The notes under the pieces were generated by a model, which was given only the letters and a program-made list of their open reading frames with translations, was not told the origin of the DNA and searched no databases. A DNA stretch of 64,000 nt from Argonema antarcticum A004/B2 (GTDB taxonomy: Bacteria; Cyanobacteriota; Cyanobacteriia; Cyanobacteriales; Aerosakkonemataceae), in contig NZ_JAIQZN010000002.1 of NCBI RefSeq assembly GCF_023333585.1, forward strand, positions 62,001-126,000, given 5' to 3'. Both the position numbers and the translations under genes were made by a program. This document shows, piece by piece, positions 19,284-28,780 of this stretch; the stretch's first letter is position 1, and each line of letters starts with the position of its first letter.

Positions 19284-19803
19284 CCTAAAGGTAGTGAGAG
19301 ATATAACTTGGTGATGATGATTTTGACTAAGAGGCGGTCTAACTATTGTTCGAGTCCTATTGAGCTTTGATTCTCAGAGGCTTTAGGCTAGATCTAGAGG
19401 CCCCTTAGTTTAGCAAATATAGATTGACAACTGGTGCTCTCCTTTACTTACCGCGGCTTTGAACCCCTCGATTGATTTCGTCATGCTCTATTAGTAACCG
19501 ACTTAGCAGTCTAATGTCTATAGTTTTGATGAACCTTTACGCACTCTTTAAAATTTTCGGTGTTTATGTAAATTACTGGAAAATTCCATCTTGTCGGCGT
19601 TGATAACTAGCTTTTTATTCTCCGTATTTCTACTGTTTTTACGCTCATCAAGGCCAAGCTTGCCGAAATTAACCTTTTCTCCTCCTTACTAATTATAGTG
19701 TTTTTACGGAGTATCTCTCTAAAGGCGGATCTTCATGCCTAGACGAATTATACTGTACTCCTGCGTTCTAAGCTTTATTCCACATCAGTGGAGGTTAATA
19801 GGT
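19284..19803. other. 520-base spacer, no gene seen
   Basis: The stretch between the sugar transferase 3' end and the PEP-CTERM start contains no convincing ORF, RNA or large hairpin. It should hold the PEP-CTERM promoter on the minus strand. The T-rich phrase TTTTTACG recurs three times (about 19633, 19693 and related), but I see no recognised operator. Confidence 0.4.
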
Positions 19804-21219
19804 CTAGTAGGCTCCTTCTTTTCGCAGCACAACTTTGATCGTCTGTAACAGGATTTGGAAGTCAAGGGTAAGAGACCAGTTCTGAATATAGGTTAGATCC
19901 AGACGGAAAACATCTTCAAAATCGACAAGATCGGAACGACCGGAAACTTGCCACAGACCAGTAATACCGGGCAATACTTCATGGCGTATGAAGTGATGAT
20001 CGGACATTTTTTCAACATCTCGCAGGGGAAATGGGCGTGGGCCGACAAGACTCATTTCACCCACCAGAACGTTAATTATTTGCGGTAGTTCATCCAGACT
20101 ATAACGACGCAGAAACTTACCTACACGGGTAATGCGGGGATCGTTCTTCATTTTGAACATAACACCGTCTTTCATTTCGTTTCTTGCTTCTAGTTCTTTT
20201 TGCAACCGATCGGCATTCACTACCATTGTGCGGAATTTCCAAACTTGGAAATGACGCCCCTTCAGACCCACCCGTTTCTGTTTATAAAATATCGCTCCTG
20301 GTGAGTCGATTTTTATGAGTAGTGCGATCAGTAGAAAGAGGGGGCTTGCCAACATCAAAATCAGGATTGCTACCACAACATCAACAAAACGCTTAGTCCA
20401 AAAATCGCTACCCAGGATGGGTGGAGAACGAAATCTGATGGTAGTCAACCCATCTATCATCTTGATTTCAGACCATTGACTGGGTATTTTGAGACCAATG
20501 GGTAAAACTCTTAGGCTGATACCAGAACTCATCAATTCCCAATAAAGAAAAATAGGAGCCCTAACAGCTTCCCAGGAGCAAACAAAAACTTCGCTGACTC
20601 TGAGTTGGCGAACCCGTTCGAGGATTTTAACCCAAGATTCTTGGTTGTTCTCTGAAGGTAAAACTGCTTGACCGCGAACATCAAATCTTGCTGTTTTATC
20701 TAGTAGTTTACGAGCTTCTTCAATATCTGCCGTGTCGCCTAATAGAAAAATTCTCTGACGTATTGCACCTTGACGGCGTAGGCTGACGATCGCTAACTGA
20801 ATCAGCAGCCGCTCGGTGCAAACAAAAATTATAGAAAGCACCCAAGCCAACAAAAAGGTCGAACGAGATATTTTAAGATCCGGATCGTAAAGAAAAGCAA
20901 TAATCAATAAAACAATCTGCGCCAGGGTAAGCGATTTTACTAGCGTTAAGTAATCGCGTCTTTTATCATCCGTACCGTATAAACCTGAAGCGGCAAGTAT
21001 GCCAAAGGTTAATACCAGAATCGGTAACAAAAACCCCGGCTCTTGTCCAGACTTCCAGAAAAGCTCAAAAGAATCGACCGGCGTTCCCCAAGAGTTAGCT
21101 ATTATCCAAGTTAAAGACAACATCAGGCTATCCAGCACAAGCAGGATGGCTACCCGAAGCCATCCCACACCAGTGCCTTGGCGAAGCCTAGTAATAATCG
21201 GAGCGCGTAGGTCAGGCAT
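19804..21219 (-). CDS. Polyprenyl glycosylphosphotransferase (WbaP/CpsE-like initiating enzyme)
   Basis: Initiating transferase that loads the first sugar-1-phosphate onto undecaprenyl phosphate. Residues about 15-130 hold four or five membrane helices. Residues about 150-255 form the CoA-binding-like nucleotide domain ([14 protein letters not shown]). Residues about 275-471 are the bacterial sugar transferase domain: [52 protein letters not shown] and [13 protein letters not shown]. All catalytic-domain motifs are intact and the length is normal. It is divergent from the next gene and separated from the rest of the EPS cluster by the PEP-CTERM gene. Confidence 0.93.
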   Translation of the reverse strand: MPDLRAPIITRLRQGTGVGWLRVAILLVLDSLMLSLTWIIANSWGTPVDSFELFWKSGQEPGFLLPILVLTFGILAASGLYGTDDKRRDYLTLVKSLTLAQIVLLIIAFLYDPDLKISRSTFLLAWVLSIIFVCTERLLIQLAIVSLRRQGAIRQRIFLLGDTADIEEARKLLDKTARFDVRGQAVLPSENNQESWVKILERVRQLRVSEVFVCSWEAVRAPIFLYWELMSSGISLRVLPIGLKIPSQWSEIKMIDGLTTIRFRSPPILGSDFWTKRFVDVVVAILILMLASPLFLLIALLIKIDSPGAIFYKQKRVGLKGRHFQVWKFRTMVVNADRLQKELEARNEMKDGVMFKMKNDPRITRVGKFLRRYSLDELPQIINVLVGEMSLVGPRPFPLRDVEKMSDHHFIRHEVLPGITGLWQVSGRSDLVDFEDVFRLDLTYIQNWSLTLDFQILLQTIKVVLRKEGAY

Positions 21220-21686
21220 ATTTTGGTGCTAGATCTTGTTTAGGGCAGACAAATAGACGATGTACAAGTGTGTATGCTTCCCCTATTTTTTAGGATATAC
21301 CTTTTTTGACACACCCATTTATTAACACTTGTCACTCGATCCACTGGCAAAAGTTTGGCAATATATAAACAGTAATTAGCTAGCGGGCTCAGTAAATACA
21401 GTCTTGCAATAGAGGTGAGAGCGACATCAATACAATGCTTTGACGATCGCACCCTGCAAAAGCCTTGGTAAGAGTTGATGCTATCTCCCACTCCAGCGTC
21501 TTGGCCTAACCTGGAAGCAGAAGCTAGCGGTCTGCACCAGATCGGCGATAACCAGACCTTCACCCTAGAAAATTTACACGAATAAGGCGGCGATCGGCGG
21601 TATGGGAGGCGGAACCCTCTGGCGAATTGCCAGCTAACATAGCCACATAATAAAGAATATTACGCTTAACTTCAGTTCACCCCGGC
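21220..21686. other. Divergent promoter region, no gene supported
   Basis: Spacer between the divergent sugar transferase and HExxH protein genes. It should carry both promoters. The minus-strand open frame here (21240-21563) has no family features and a Cys/Leu-rich, low-complexity character, so I do not call it a gene. Confidence 0.4.
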
Positions 21687-22382
21687 ATGAGCAAAACAGC
21701 CCTAAATTTAATTGCCATTTTAGTTTTTGCGATGACGCTTTCGACGCTTTTGGGGCCCTTGTTGAACATATCACCTTATGTGCCAGCGATCGCCACTCTG
21801 ACCGTCCTGGGACTCGCCACCCTCGATACTCTCTCTTGGCAGGGACAGGGAGTCAACCTAGTTCTGGATTGGCTGGCAAGTGCTTCTCAGGCGCATCGCG
21901 ATCGCGTCGTCAGGCATGAAGCAGGACACTTCTTGGTAGCTCACCTTTTAGGAATACCCGTTACCGGCTATGCCCTCACCGCCTGGTCAGCCTTCAAGCA
22001 AGGACAACCTGGACAGGGGGGCGTCACATTTGATGATCGAGAATTGGCATCCCAACTGCAACAGGGAATCATATCAGCCCACCTGTTGAATCGCTACGGC
22101 ACCGTCTGGATGGCTGGAATAGTTGCCGAAACCCTAGTCTACGGTGACGCCGAAGGAGGAGCCGAAGATCGGCAGAAACTGGGAACAGTTCTCGCCCAGA
22201 TAGGGCGTCCTGCGGCATCGTACCCGCAGCAACAGCGACATTATGCTCTCCAAGCCCGTACCCTTCTGCAAGCTCACTGGGCGTCCTACGAAGCTCTCGT
22301 GGCCGCAATGGAACAAAGGGCTTCCGTGGCCGAGTGTTCTGAGATTGTCGCCGCTTTTTGCCGGGATGCCTCAAAGAGTTAA
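21687..22382 (+). CDS. Cyanobacterial HExxH membrane protein (M41/FtsH-peptidase-like fragment family)
   Basis: Conserved cyanobacterial protein usually described as ATP-dependent Zn protease-like but lacking an ATPase domain. Two N-terminal hydrophobic segments (about residues 5-50) are followed by RDRVVRHEAGHFLVAHLLG, in which HEAGH is the zinc-binding motif of M41 peptidases. YGDAEGGAEDRQKLG later in the chain resembles the FtsH third-ligand region. At 231 residues it is only the peptidase portion plus anchor. It may be a small membrane protease or an inactive partner of FtsH; the zinc ligands appear present, so activity is plausible. It stands alone. Confidence 0.75.
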   Translation: MSKTALNLIAILVFAMTLSTLLGPLLNISPYVPAIATLTVLGLATLDTLSWQGQGVNLVLDWLASASQAHRDRVVRHEAGHFLVAHLLGIPVTGYALTAWSAFKQGQPGQGGVTFDDRELASQLQQGIISAHLLNRYGTVWMAGIVAETLVYGDAEGGAEDRQKLGTVLAQIGRPAASYPQQQRHYALQARTLLQAHWASYEALVAAMEQRASVAECSEIVAAFCRDASKS

Positions 22383-22440
22383 GAATGTTGAGTTTTTAAT
22401 TAAAAATCTTAACTTACAATTCAAAATTCATAATTTTTCC

Positions 22441-23460
22441 TTAAGAGGGAGTCTCGTCTGATGGCTGATTTGCTTCACAAATCACTCGGTTGCGTCCATT
22501 CGATTTAGCACGCAGCAGGTTTTGATCGGCACGATTAAGTAAACTTACTCCGTTGGCGTCATCATCTGGTTGGAGTGAAGCTATCCCAATACTGGCCGTA
22601 ATATTTAGCGCCCGGTTGTTGTCAACCGTAAAGCATTGGTTGCCGATCGCGCGATTCAGGCGTTGGGCAACCTGTTGTGCTTCCTGACCGTTTGTGTTGC
22701 TCAGAACGATCGCGAATTCCTCGCCCCCATAGCGAAAGGGCGTGTCTTGAAAGCGCAGATTGTGCCGCAGGCGAGCCGAGAATAGCTGGAGGACGCGATC
22801 GCCAACAGGGTGTCCATAATTATCGTTAATTGACTTGAAATAGTCTATATCCAACATCAGCAGGCTCAGAGGTACATCTCTGACTCTCGCATTCTGTATT
22901 TGCCGGGGTAACTCCCAGTCTAAAGCCCGACGGTTATTTAGTTCCGTCAAAGGGTCAGCCAGCGCGATCGCAGACAACACATCGTTGGTACGCATTAGAT
23001 TGCGGTAGATTTGCACTCGCCCGATCCCAGTTTGAATCTGCGCTTGCAGAAGATGATTTTGCAGCGTTAATCCTGCTTCCCAGGACATATCCCCTTTTCC
23101 GTGATTGGGCAGTAACCACATATAGGCGTCTGCGCCTCCTTCCAGCGCCGCTGCTCTGAATCCTAACTCCCAATTCCAGCCCGGTAGGATTTCCTCAATA
23201 GCATTCTGAGGTTGTTCTGCGATCAGGATGCAGTAGATCCAAGCCAAACTGGTCTGTTGTTTGATCTGACGACACAAATCCAAGCTGCCAACTTGGCTTG
23301 CCTGTAGAATCAGCACATCGGGCTGTTCTGCTTGAATCAGAGGCAGCACTTCCTTGGGACTGGATGTAACCTCTACCGTACAAGCTGCTATATACCGCAG
23401 CCGTTCTAGAAGTGTTGTTTGAAATTCATCACTTCCAACTACAAGAATGGAAGCATCCAT
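22441..23460 (-). CDS. Diguanylate cyclase with degenerate receiver domain
   Basis: Two-domain signalling protein. Residues 1-150 (counted from the ATG at 23460) resemble a receiver: SILVVGSDEF at the start and PDVLILQASQVGS where the phosphoacceptor Asp is expected. Aligning this to the canonical LLDxxMP pattern puts Gln at the Asp position, so phosphorylation is unlikely. The C-terminal GGDEF domain is intact: DPLTELNNRRALD, DIDYFKSIND and the active-site RYGGEEF, so it should make cyclic di-GMP. An I-site RxxD is not obvious. A TTG at 23532 is an alternative start. Cyclic di-GMP often controls EPS and motility; a link to the nearby EPS genes is inference. Confidence 0.87.
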   Translation of the reverse strand: MDASILVVGSDEFQTTLLERLRYIAACTVEVTSSPKEVLPLIQAEQPDVLILQASQVGSLDLCRQIKQQTSLAWIYCILIAEQPQNAIEEILPGWNWELGFRAAALEGGADAYMWLLPNHGKGDMSWEAGLTLQNHLLQAQIQTGIGRVQIYRNLMRTNDVLSAIALADPLTELNNRRALDWELPRQIQNARVRDVPLSLLMLDIDYFKSINDNYGHPVGDRVLQLFSARLRHNLRFQDTPFRYGGEEFAIVLSNTNGQEAQQVAQRLNRAIGNQCFTVDNNRALNITASIGIASLQPDDDANGVSLLNRADQNLLRAKSNGRNRVICEANQPSDETPS

Positions 23461-23766
23461 TGGCGTAGGGCGCTTGGTGGTAACATTTGAGCGATGACTG
23501 CGGCCAGATAAGAGAACTTTCACGGATGTCAATGCATAAAATTGTAAATTTGACCAGAGAGGTGAGAGACTCTGCCCCCATGTTTTATGAGTATATCTGG
23601 GTTGAGACTACCTACTGGTTATACTTTTAACCCACTTTTAACATTTTCGGGTTTCTACAACTTTTTCATACATAGTCTCTCAAAGCTGCATATTTCTAAA
23701 TTGGTTCTTGTGACTTCGCCTTATACTCCACGGGAAGTTTCGCACTGGCGAAGAGCGAGGAGTTTA

Positions 23767-23827
23767 CAAAGATTTACACTAACCCACACAAACCCTACGG
23801 GTTTGTGTGGGTTAGTGTAAATCTTTG
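23767..23827. repeat. Perfect 29-bp inverted repeat
   Basis: Left arm 23767-23795 and right arm 23799-23827 are exactly complementary, separated by only TAC. It lies between the cNMP-binding gene 3' end and the GGDEF gene. There is no T-tract on either strand, so it is not a classic terminator, though the stem would be very stable in RNA. Confidence 0.85.
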
Positions 23828-23871
23828 AACTAAAAACAAAAACGGCGACATCGGTTGAATAGGTCGGTTTC

Positions 23872-24351
23872 CTATCCCACCAATTTCTTCCCACCAGCTG
23901 AATCCTGTGCCTGACGCTCAGCTGCCTGTGCATTTAGCTTTTGGTTCAAATCTCGAATGCGGCGGGAAAGCAGACGAATTATATTGACCGCAATTCCCGG
24001 CGTTTCTTCGATCGCATCATATAGTTGCTGCTGAGTCAGCACCAAACACTCGCAGGCAGTCACGGTCGAAACCGAGGCGGAACGCGGTTCTGCATCAAAC
24101 AAGGACATCTCGCCGAAGCAGGCTCCCTGGCCCAGCTGGGCTAGATCGTTAGTCCCTATATGCACCCGCACTTGGCCAAGTACGACTATGTAGAGCGATC
24201 GGCCCTCCTGCCCTTGGGTAAAAATGGTGTGCTTAGCTGGAAATGATAGCTCATCCATCACCGACGCCAGTCGCACGAGAAAATCATCTCGCAGTTCCTG
24301 AAAGATGGGCACGCCCCTGACAAACAATAGCCGATCGACACTGGTAAGCAT
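23872..24351 (-). CDS. Cyclic-nucleotide-binding domain protein
   Basis: Single cNMP-binding domain protein of 159 residues. The beta-barrel core runs from about residue 15 to 125 and includes IFTQGQEGRSLYIVVLGQV and the phosphate-binding cassette FGEMSLFDAEPRSASV with the conserved Glu and Arg, so cAMP or cGMP binding is plausible. No helix-turn-helix follows, so it is not a Crp-type regulator. The C-terminal tail is Gln/Ala-rich. It is downstream of a transporter/HEAT protein on the same strand. In some related proteins a cNMP domain is fused to that architecture, suggesting a shared function. Confidence 0.85.
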   Translation of the reverse strand: MLTSVDRLLFVRGVPIFQELRDDFLVRLASVMDELSFPAKHTIFTQGQEGRSLYIVVLGQVRVHIGTNDLAQLGQGACFGEMSLFDAEPRSASVSTVTACECLVLTQQQLYDAIEETPGIAVNIIRLLSRRIRDLNQKLNAQAAERQAQDSAGGKKLVG

Positions 24352-24881
24352 CTATCTATACTTTTATCTGATAATAATAATACCCCGCCGATGCGTCAAC
24401 ATCCCGGAGCGCGGTAAACCTAACATCAGTTGGTTCACAAGCAACATTGTACTGCTTTTCAGCCAACTAGGCGTTTTGTATATTTTAGCCTTCATGTATT
24501 ACCGCAGATAAAAATAACGATTTAATACATTTTTTTCAAATTATTTATTAATCTAATAATTTGAAAGTATATCTTTCTTGGTTAATTTAAAAACTAAATT
24601 CCACTTTCAAATAAATATGTCAACACAAATAATGATAGCTATCCAGGCTCATTCATCAGTAAAGTTTATAATCAAGGGTTTCAGGAATTCAGAATGCCTT
24701 AAGCGCCTTGGCGGTTGCTATACCATATAATAAAATTTGCTTTGTCTGCGATCGGCCTACAAAGCTTTCTTTTGATAACGAGGAACATTGGGTTGACGCT
24801 TTATGCGAACCAGCCATTCAATTTGGTGATGGATTCAGCCTCTACGTTAATCGGGGCATTATATTATCCGAATAAGCAGGT
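24352..24881. other. 530-base AT-rich spacer with partial repeat B
   Basis: No gene is convincing here. It contains an inverted repeat of AAATTATT with AATAATTT (24538-24561), a TTGAAAGTATATCTTTC near-palindrome (about 24561-24577), and the right half of dispersed repeat B at 24665-24722. A short plus-strand frame (24715-24939) is not supported. Confidence 0.5.
24665..24722 (+). repeat. Repeat family B, right-half copy
   Basis: The segment from TTTATAATCAAGGG through GAATGCCTTAAGCGCC to GGCGGTTGCTATA matches the right half of copies at 55719-55824 and 60501-60587. It carries the CGCCTTGGCG palindrome. The left half (TATAGCTAGGG) is missing. Confidence 0.75.
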
Positions 24882-27872
24882 TTATGCTGGATTTGCACCG
24901 CGTTCTATACCTAACTCTGCCATCATCTCCTGCACTTGAGCGGCTACCAAGCGATCGGGATCTTGTTGGAGTTTGGGTAGCAGTTCCACCAACGCACGTT
25001 CCGAGGCAACTCTCAGGTAAGCTAGAGCAGCTTCCCGCACAAAACCAGTGGGATGACGCAGACAAGCTATGGTAGGTTCAGCCGTCAAATTCCAGCGAGC
25101 AGATCTAGCCAAATGAAAACAGCAAGCTAGAGACCAGTCTGACAGAAAGTGCCGCAAAGATAGCAATCGACGGACGCGATCGGACTCATCCAAAGGTTGA
25201 TAGACAACTAGCGCCCCCAGACTTTGCAGTTTTTCCGGATCGGAGTTGCGATCGAGAACCGTAAGCAATATACGTTTAGTGGGAATATCGATCGTCTGAT
25301 CTAATATTTCTATCCCGCGTGCCATCTCAGATGGGGAACCCGATCGCAAATTGAAAGCCGCCGCCTGAATAGCGCCAAGGGGATACAAAAACTTCATCAA
25401 CAGAAAACAACGCTCAATAGCATCAATGCAGCTAAGCGCAAGTGCCCTTTCCAGCAGTTCCGCTTCGCGGGATTTCAGTTCTCGACTCAAGTCTGCCCTA
25501 GCGGCGTACATCTGAGCCATAAACATAAGTTCCTGGTCGATTAGCATTTCCACCCCGCTGCGGCCTAGCCGGTCTAGCACGCTTTCAATTCCGGTGTCAT
25601 TGGGCAGTTTCAGCAAAATTTGGACGATCTGGCGTCTAGTGTTTCCCCAGGCAGTCATCAGATGAGATACTAAAACGCTCATAGCTTCGATCGTGCCAAT
25701 CTGACCGATCGCATCCCAGGCATAGCGCCTGACCAAATCAGGTTTGTGAATATTTGTTGCCAGTCCTACCAGCATAGGAATAGCGTCGTTTTCCAGTCGC
25801 ACTAAAGCGTGCAGGGCAGCCTCGCGGGTAGACTTGTATTCCAGCCCTCGTAGCAGGGAGGGATAATACTCATCCAGGCGTGTTGCTGCGATCGCCTCCA
25901 GCAAAGCACAGCGTACCCGCAACGACTTATCTCGCAACAAATTGGGAATTTGGAGTCTCAGCGCCTGCAAATACACTGCCTCCCCCAGAGCCCGACAACC
26001 CATCACCCGTTCTTGTTCTTCTGGATGGGTTAGCATCCGCCGCAAGACAGATGTGGCTTCTGCCTTTTGTGTGGCACTACCCAGCCGCAAAAGTAGGGAA
26101 GCAGCAGTGCCCCGCACCATTGGATTCACCTCCGATCCCAGATAGGGTCGTAACTGACGCAAATCTGGCTCTGGTTCGGTTAGCCATACGTAGCGTAAAG
26201 CAACGGCTAAAACGTCTGGTTGAGGGTCTGATTCTACCAGAGTGCGAACCAGGTTGAGATAGGCGGGATTGGGGTTGTTGAGCATCACCTCTAAGCTTTG
26301 ACGCTGCAAAGCTGGAGAAAACTGAGGTAGCAGAGGCGCTAGGATCTCCCCAACATCCTGGGAGTATATTTGGCTCAAAAGTTCAATACAAGAACGTTTT
26401 TCGGCCTCCTCTGCGGGACGTTCCAGCACTTCTACTACTGCTCGCCTCAAGACTCGCAAATCGACATCAGCACTCCCCAGCTGTCCCCTTTGGGCGCTTA
26501 ATACTAGCAGATCTACATAGCGCGATCGCAACAGCCAAACCGACAGCAGCCATGCCAAAGCGAAGATCACTATTCCGATCACGACAATCCAACCCAGCCA
26601 CTCTCTGCGGACTGTCTCACCGATCTTGGGGAATTGCCAATGCAGAAACCAAAGAAAGGCTAAGATTGCCCCTCCCGTAAAGCCTGTGGCTATCGGTTCC
26701 GCAATCCCACGGGCTTTCGTCTCCACAGCGCCACGCAGGTTATCAGGAATGGGTTGGAATAGAACAGAACCAGTGCTGGCAACGAAGGTGTAACGCAAGA
26801 GTTCATCTACAAATTTCAGCACTATTAAACCAATGAACAATTCCAACCCCTGAAGGGATATTACGCGCAAGAGAGCCCCAATCAATATAGTCAAGGGGAT
26901 TAAACCCAGGAGCGCCATTACAGCGGGTGGCAGCATAGCGGTTACAAACACACCCATCCGCTCTATTACCCGACTCGATATAAACCATTGAGTGAATAGT
27001 TCGCAGATGCCGACGATGCCACTAAATAGACCCAAGAAACTGGCAATCTGTTCGGGTTTTAAATGCAGCTCCAACTGAGATAGATACTGAAAGTCGATTA
27101 GCAACAACAATACCTGGGCGATTACAAAAAACGCATACAAAAGTAACTCGTATTGCCGTAGCGGGCCTGCCAACTTACGGGTAGAACCTCCCTCGTTGAA
27201 GTCTCTCGAGTTACTTGGGTGAGAGTCGGGAAAAGACTGCTGGTAGCGATTGCTCAGATAATAAACAATTACAGCCCCCAAGACTAGCATTACTGCTGCT
27301 AGCAGGATGATGTTGTTCAGCCCGAATATGGAAAGGAGCAGCGGTAATGAAAAGCCGCTGAGTACGTCTGCTACCAAACTGCCACTGCTAATCAGGGGGA
27401 AAGTGCGCTTAATTTCTCGGATATTAAAGAGCTGATTGGCTGTAAGTGAAGTGTTAAGGTGATTGAGAGCGTAGGCTCCATCCACCCACAGCGGTAGCAA
27501 AAACACTGTGAGCCAACCCAAAGACTCAACTTGTAACCCCAGACGAAATAACAGCAGGGGGATAGCTAGCAGCGTTGCGATCGCTACAATAAACTGGCGC
27601 AGCGGCAGAGTTCTTTGCATCCAGGTTGACATTAAGCCCAAAGCACCGCCCAGTCCCGCACTGGCAATATAAATCCAGGGCAACCACTCTGCTCCCAACT
27701 GATCCAAGAACAACGCGACTGTGCTAGCCTCTAACCAGACCAGTCCCACTGAGGTCGTAGTATAAACCGCGAACATTAGAAATGTGCGCTCGCTTTCTTC
27801 TGGGCGCAGATTTAGCCATTGCAGCAATACTCGCGAAATACTCGTGCGAGGCAACACATTACTTATTTTCAT
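24882..27872 (-). CDS. ATP/ADP-translocase-like membrane protein with HEAT repeats
   Basis: Large protein of about 996 residues. Residues 1-430 hold about 12 membrane helices and resemble the MFS-like/ATP:ADP translocase-like module of cyanobacteria (NLRPEESERTFLMF at the start, NIREIKRTFPLISSGSLVADVL, ETKARGIAEPIATGF). Residues about 460-990 are alpha-helical HEAT repeats (for example SLRVRCALLEAIAATRLDEY, PDLVRRYAWDAIGQIG). The transported substrate is unknown, and it may be a sensor scaffold rather than a carrier. ATG at 27872 was chosen because GAGG sits seven bases before it; GTG at 27884 is an alternative. The cNMP-binding gene follows on the same strand after 530 bases. Confidence 0.8.
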   Translation of the reverse strand: MKISNVLPRTSISRVLLQWLNLRPEESERTFLMFAVYTTTSVGLVWLEASTVALFLDQLGAEWLPWIYIASAGLGGALGLMSTWMQRTLPLRQFIVAIATLLAIPLLLFRLGLQVESLGWLTVFLLPLWVDGAYALNHLNTSLTANQLFNIREIKRTFPLISSGSLVADVLSGFSLPLLLSIFGLNNIILLAAVMLVLGAVIVYYLSNRYQQSFPDSHPSNSRDFNEGGSTRKLAGPLRQYELLLYAFFVIAQVLLLLIDFQYLSQLELHLKPEQIASFLGLFSGIVGICELFTQWFISSRVIERMGVFVTAMLPPAVMALLGLIPLTILIGALLRVISLQGLELFIGLIVLKFVDELLRYTFVASTGSVLFQPIPDNLRGAVETKARGIAEPIATGFTGGAILAFLWFLHWQFPKIGETVRREWLGWIVVIGIVIFALAWLLSVWLLRSRYVDLLVLSAQRGQLGSADVDLRVLRRAVVEVLERPAEEAEKRSCIELLSQIYSQDVGEILAPLLPQFSPALQRQSLEVMLNNPNPAYLNLVRTLVESDPQPDVLAVALRYVWLTEPEPDLRQLRPYLGSEVNPMVRGTAASLLLRLGSATQKAEATSVLRRMLTHPEEQERVMGCRALGEAVYLQALRLQIPNLLRDKSLRVRCALLEAIAATRLDEYYPSLLRGLEYKSTREAALHALVRLENDAIPMLVGLATNIHKPDLVRRYAWDAIGQIGTIEAMSVLVSHLMTAWGNTRRQIVQILLKLPNDTGIESVLDRLGRSGVEMLIDQELMFMAQMYAARADLSRELKSREAELLERALALSCIDAIERCFLLMKFLYPLGAIQAAAFNLRSGSPSEMARGIEILDQTIDIPTKRILLTVLDRNSDPEKLQSLGALVVYQPLDESDRVRRLLSLRHFLSDWSLACCFHLARSARWNLTAEPTIACLRHPTGFVREAALAYLRVASERALVELLPKLQQDPDRLVAAQVQEMMAELGIERGANPA

Positions 27873-27884
27873 CCAAAACCTCAC

Positions 27885-28246
27885 GGGAGAACAAAAACCG
27901 CGATGTTTTAACTCGCGGATAAAGTTTGACTCGGCGGTTTTAACCCAGCCTTTAAGAGTTAAAATCTCTTAAACAATCTCCGTTTATTCGAGGGGATTGT
28001 CAAATATAGCCATATTTCAGATATCTTAGGAAAGTATAGAGCTATTCCCCGCGAGGAAGTTAAATTTTAGCTTTGTTCCCTAAAACAAATCTTCTAATTT
28101 ATCTAAAATTTGAAATTTTCTCTACTACCAAATGTTTGCCCTGTGTTTTGGCCGTAGCCGATGGCAACAAAATGCGATCTAGCGGTAAGAGCCTAATCTT
28201 GTGGCGTTTAACCCAGGGCAAAACAGTCGGTACTGATGAGGGCAGG
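27885..28246. other. 362-base spacer between infC and the transporter/HEAT gene
   Basis: No ORF is supported. It contains ACAATC...GATTGT at about 27973-28000, a short inverted repeat just upstream of the transporter gene, and AT-rich DNA after the infC stop that may include its terminator, though no good stem with a T-tract is visible. Confidence 0.35.
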
Positions 28247-28780
28247 TTATTTTTTAGGAGCTAGCAGCATCATCATGTTGCGTCCTTCTTTTTTGGGCGC
28301 TTGCTGGACTTCCGCAACCTCCTGCAAATCGTTCGCCATCCGGTTGAGCAGCTCTTCTGCTAAGTCGCTATGTTGAATTTCCCGACCCCGGAACATGACG
28401 GTCGCTTTAACCTTATCTCCTTCCTGAATAAAGCGCTTCGCGTGAGCTATCCGTACATTATAGTCGTGTTCCTCAATCTTGTAGCGCATTTTCACTTCCT
28501 TCACGTCAGCAGTATGCTGCTTTTTGCGGGCTTCCCGCTCTTTTTTTTCTTTCTCAAACTTAAACTTGCCGTAGTCCATGATCCGGCAAACCGGAGGGTC
28601 AGCCTTATCGCTGACTAAGACAAGATCCAGTTCTTTTTCCACCGCTAAGGATAGAGCATCTTGTGGGGTCATGATCCCCAGTTGCGCGCCATCGGTATCA
28701 ATAACCCGAATTTTAGGAAATCGAATGCGTTCGTTGATTTGGGGTAAATTGCTAGGGCGTCTTTTTTCGATCACAGGCAT
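28247..28780 (-). CDS. infC: Translation initiation factor IF-3
   Basis: IF-3 binds the 30S subunit, prevents premature 50S joining and checks the initiator tRNA and start codon. Both domains are complete. The N-terminal domain has [20 protein letters not shown]; the linker is Lys-rich; the C-terminal domain has [18 protein letters not shown] and [17 protein letters not shown]. Length (177 aa) is standard. The start is ATG at 28780, not the rare AUU used by some proteobacterial infC genes. The rpmI-rplT genes that often follow infC are absent, which is common in cyanobacteria. Confidence 0.96.
   Translation of the reverse strand: MPVIEKRRPSNLPQINERIRFPKIRVIDTDGAQLGIMTPQDALSLAVEKELDLVLVSDKADPPVCRIMDYGKFKFEKEKKEREARKKQHTADVKEVKMRYKIEEHDYNVRIAHAKRFIQEGDKVKATVMFRGREIQHSDLAEELLNRMANDLQEVAEVQQAPKKEGRNMMMLLAPKK

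Noticed and set aside
21240-21563. Minus-strand open frame of 107 codons upstream of the sugar transferase
   Set aside because: No family features, no ribosome site, composition typical of non-coding DNA, and it occupies the expected divergent promoter region.
24715-24939. Plus-strand open frame of 74 codons
   Set aside because: It starts at the end of repeat B and runs into the 3' end of the transporter/HEAT gene on the other strand.
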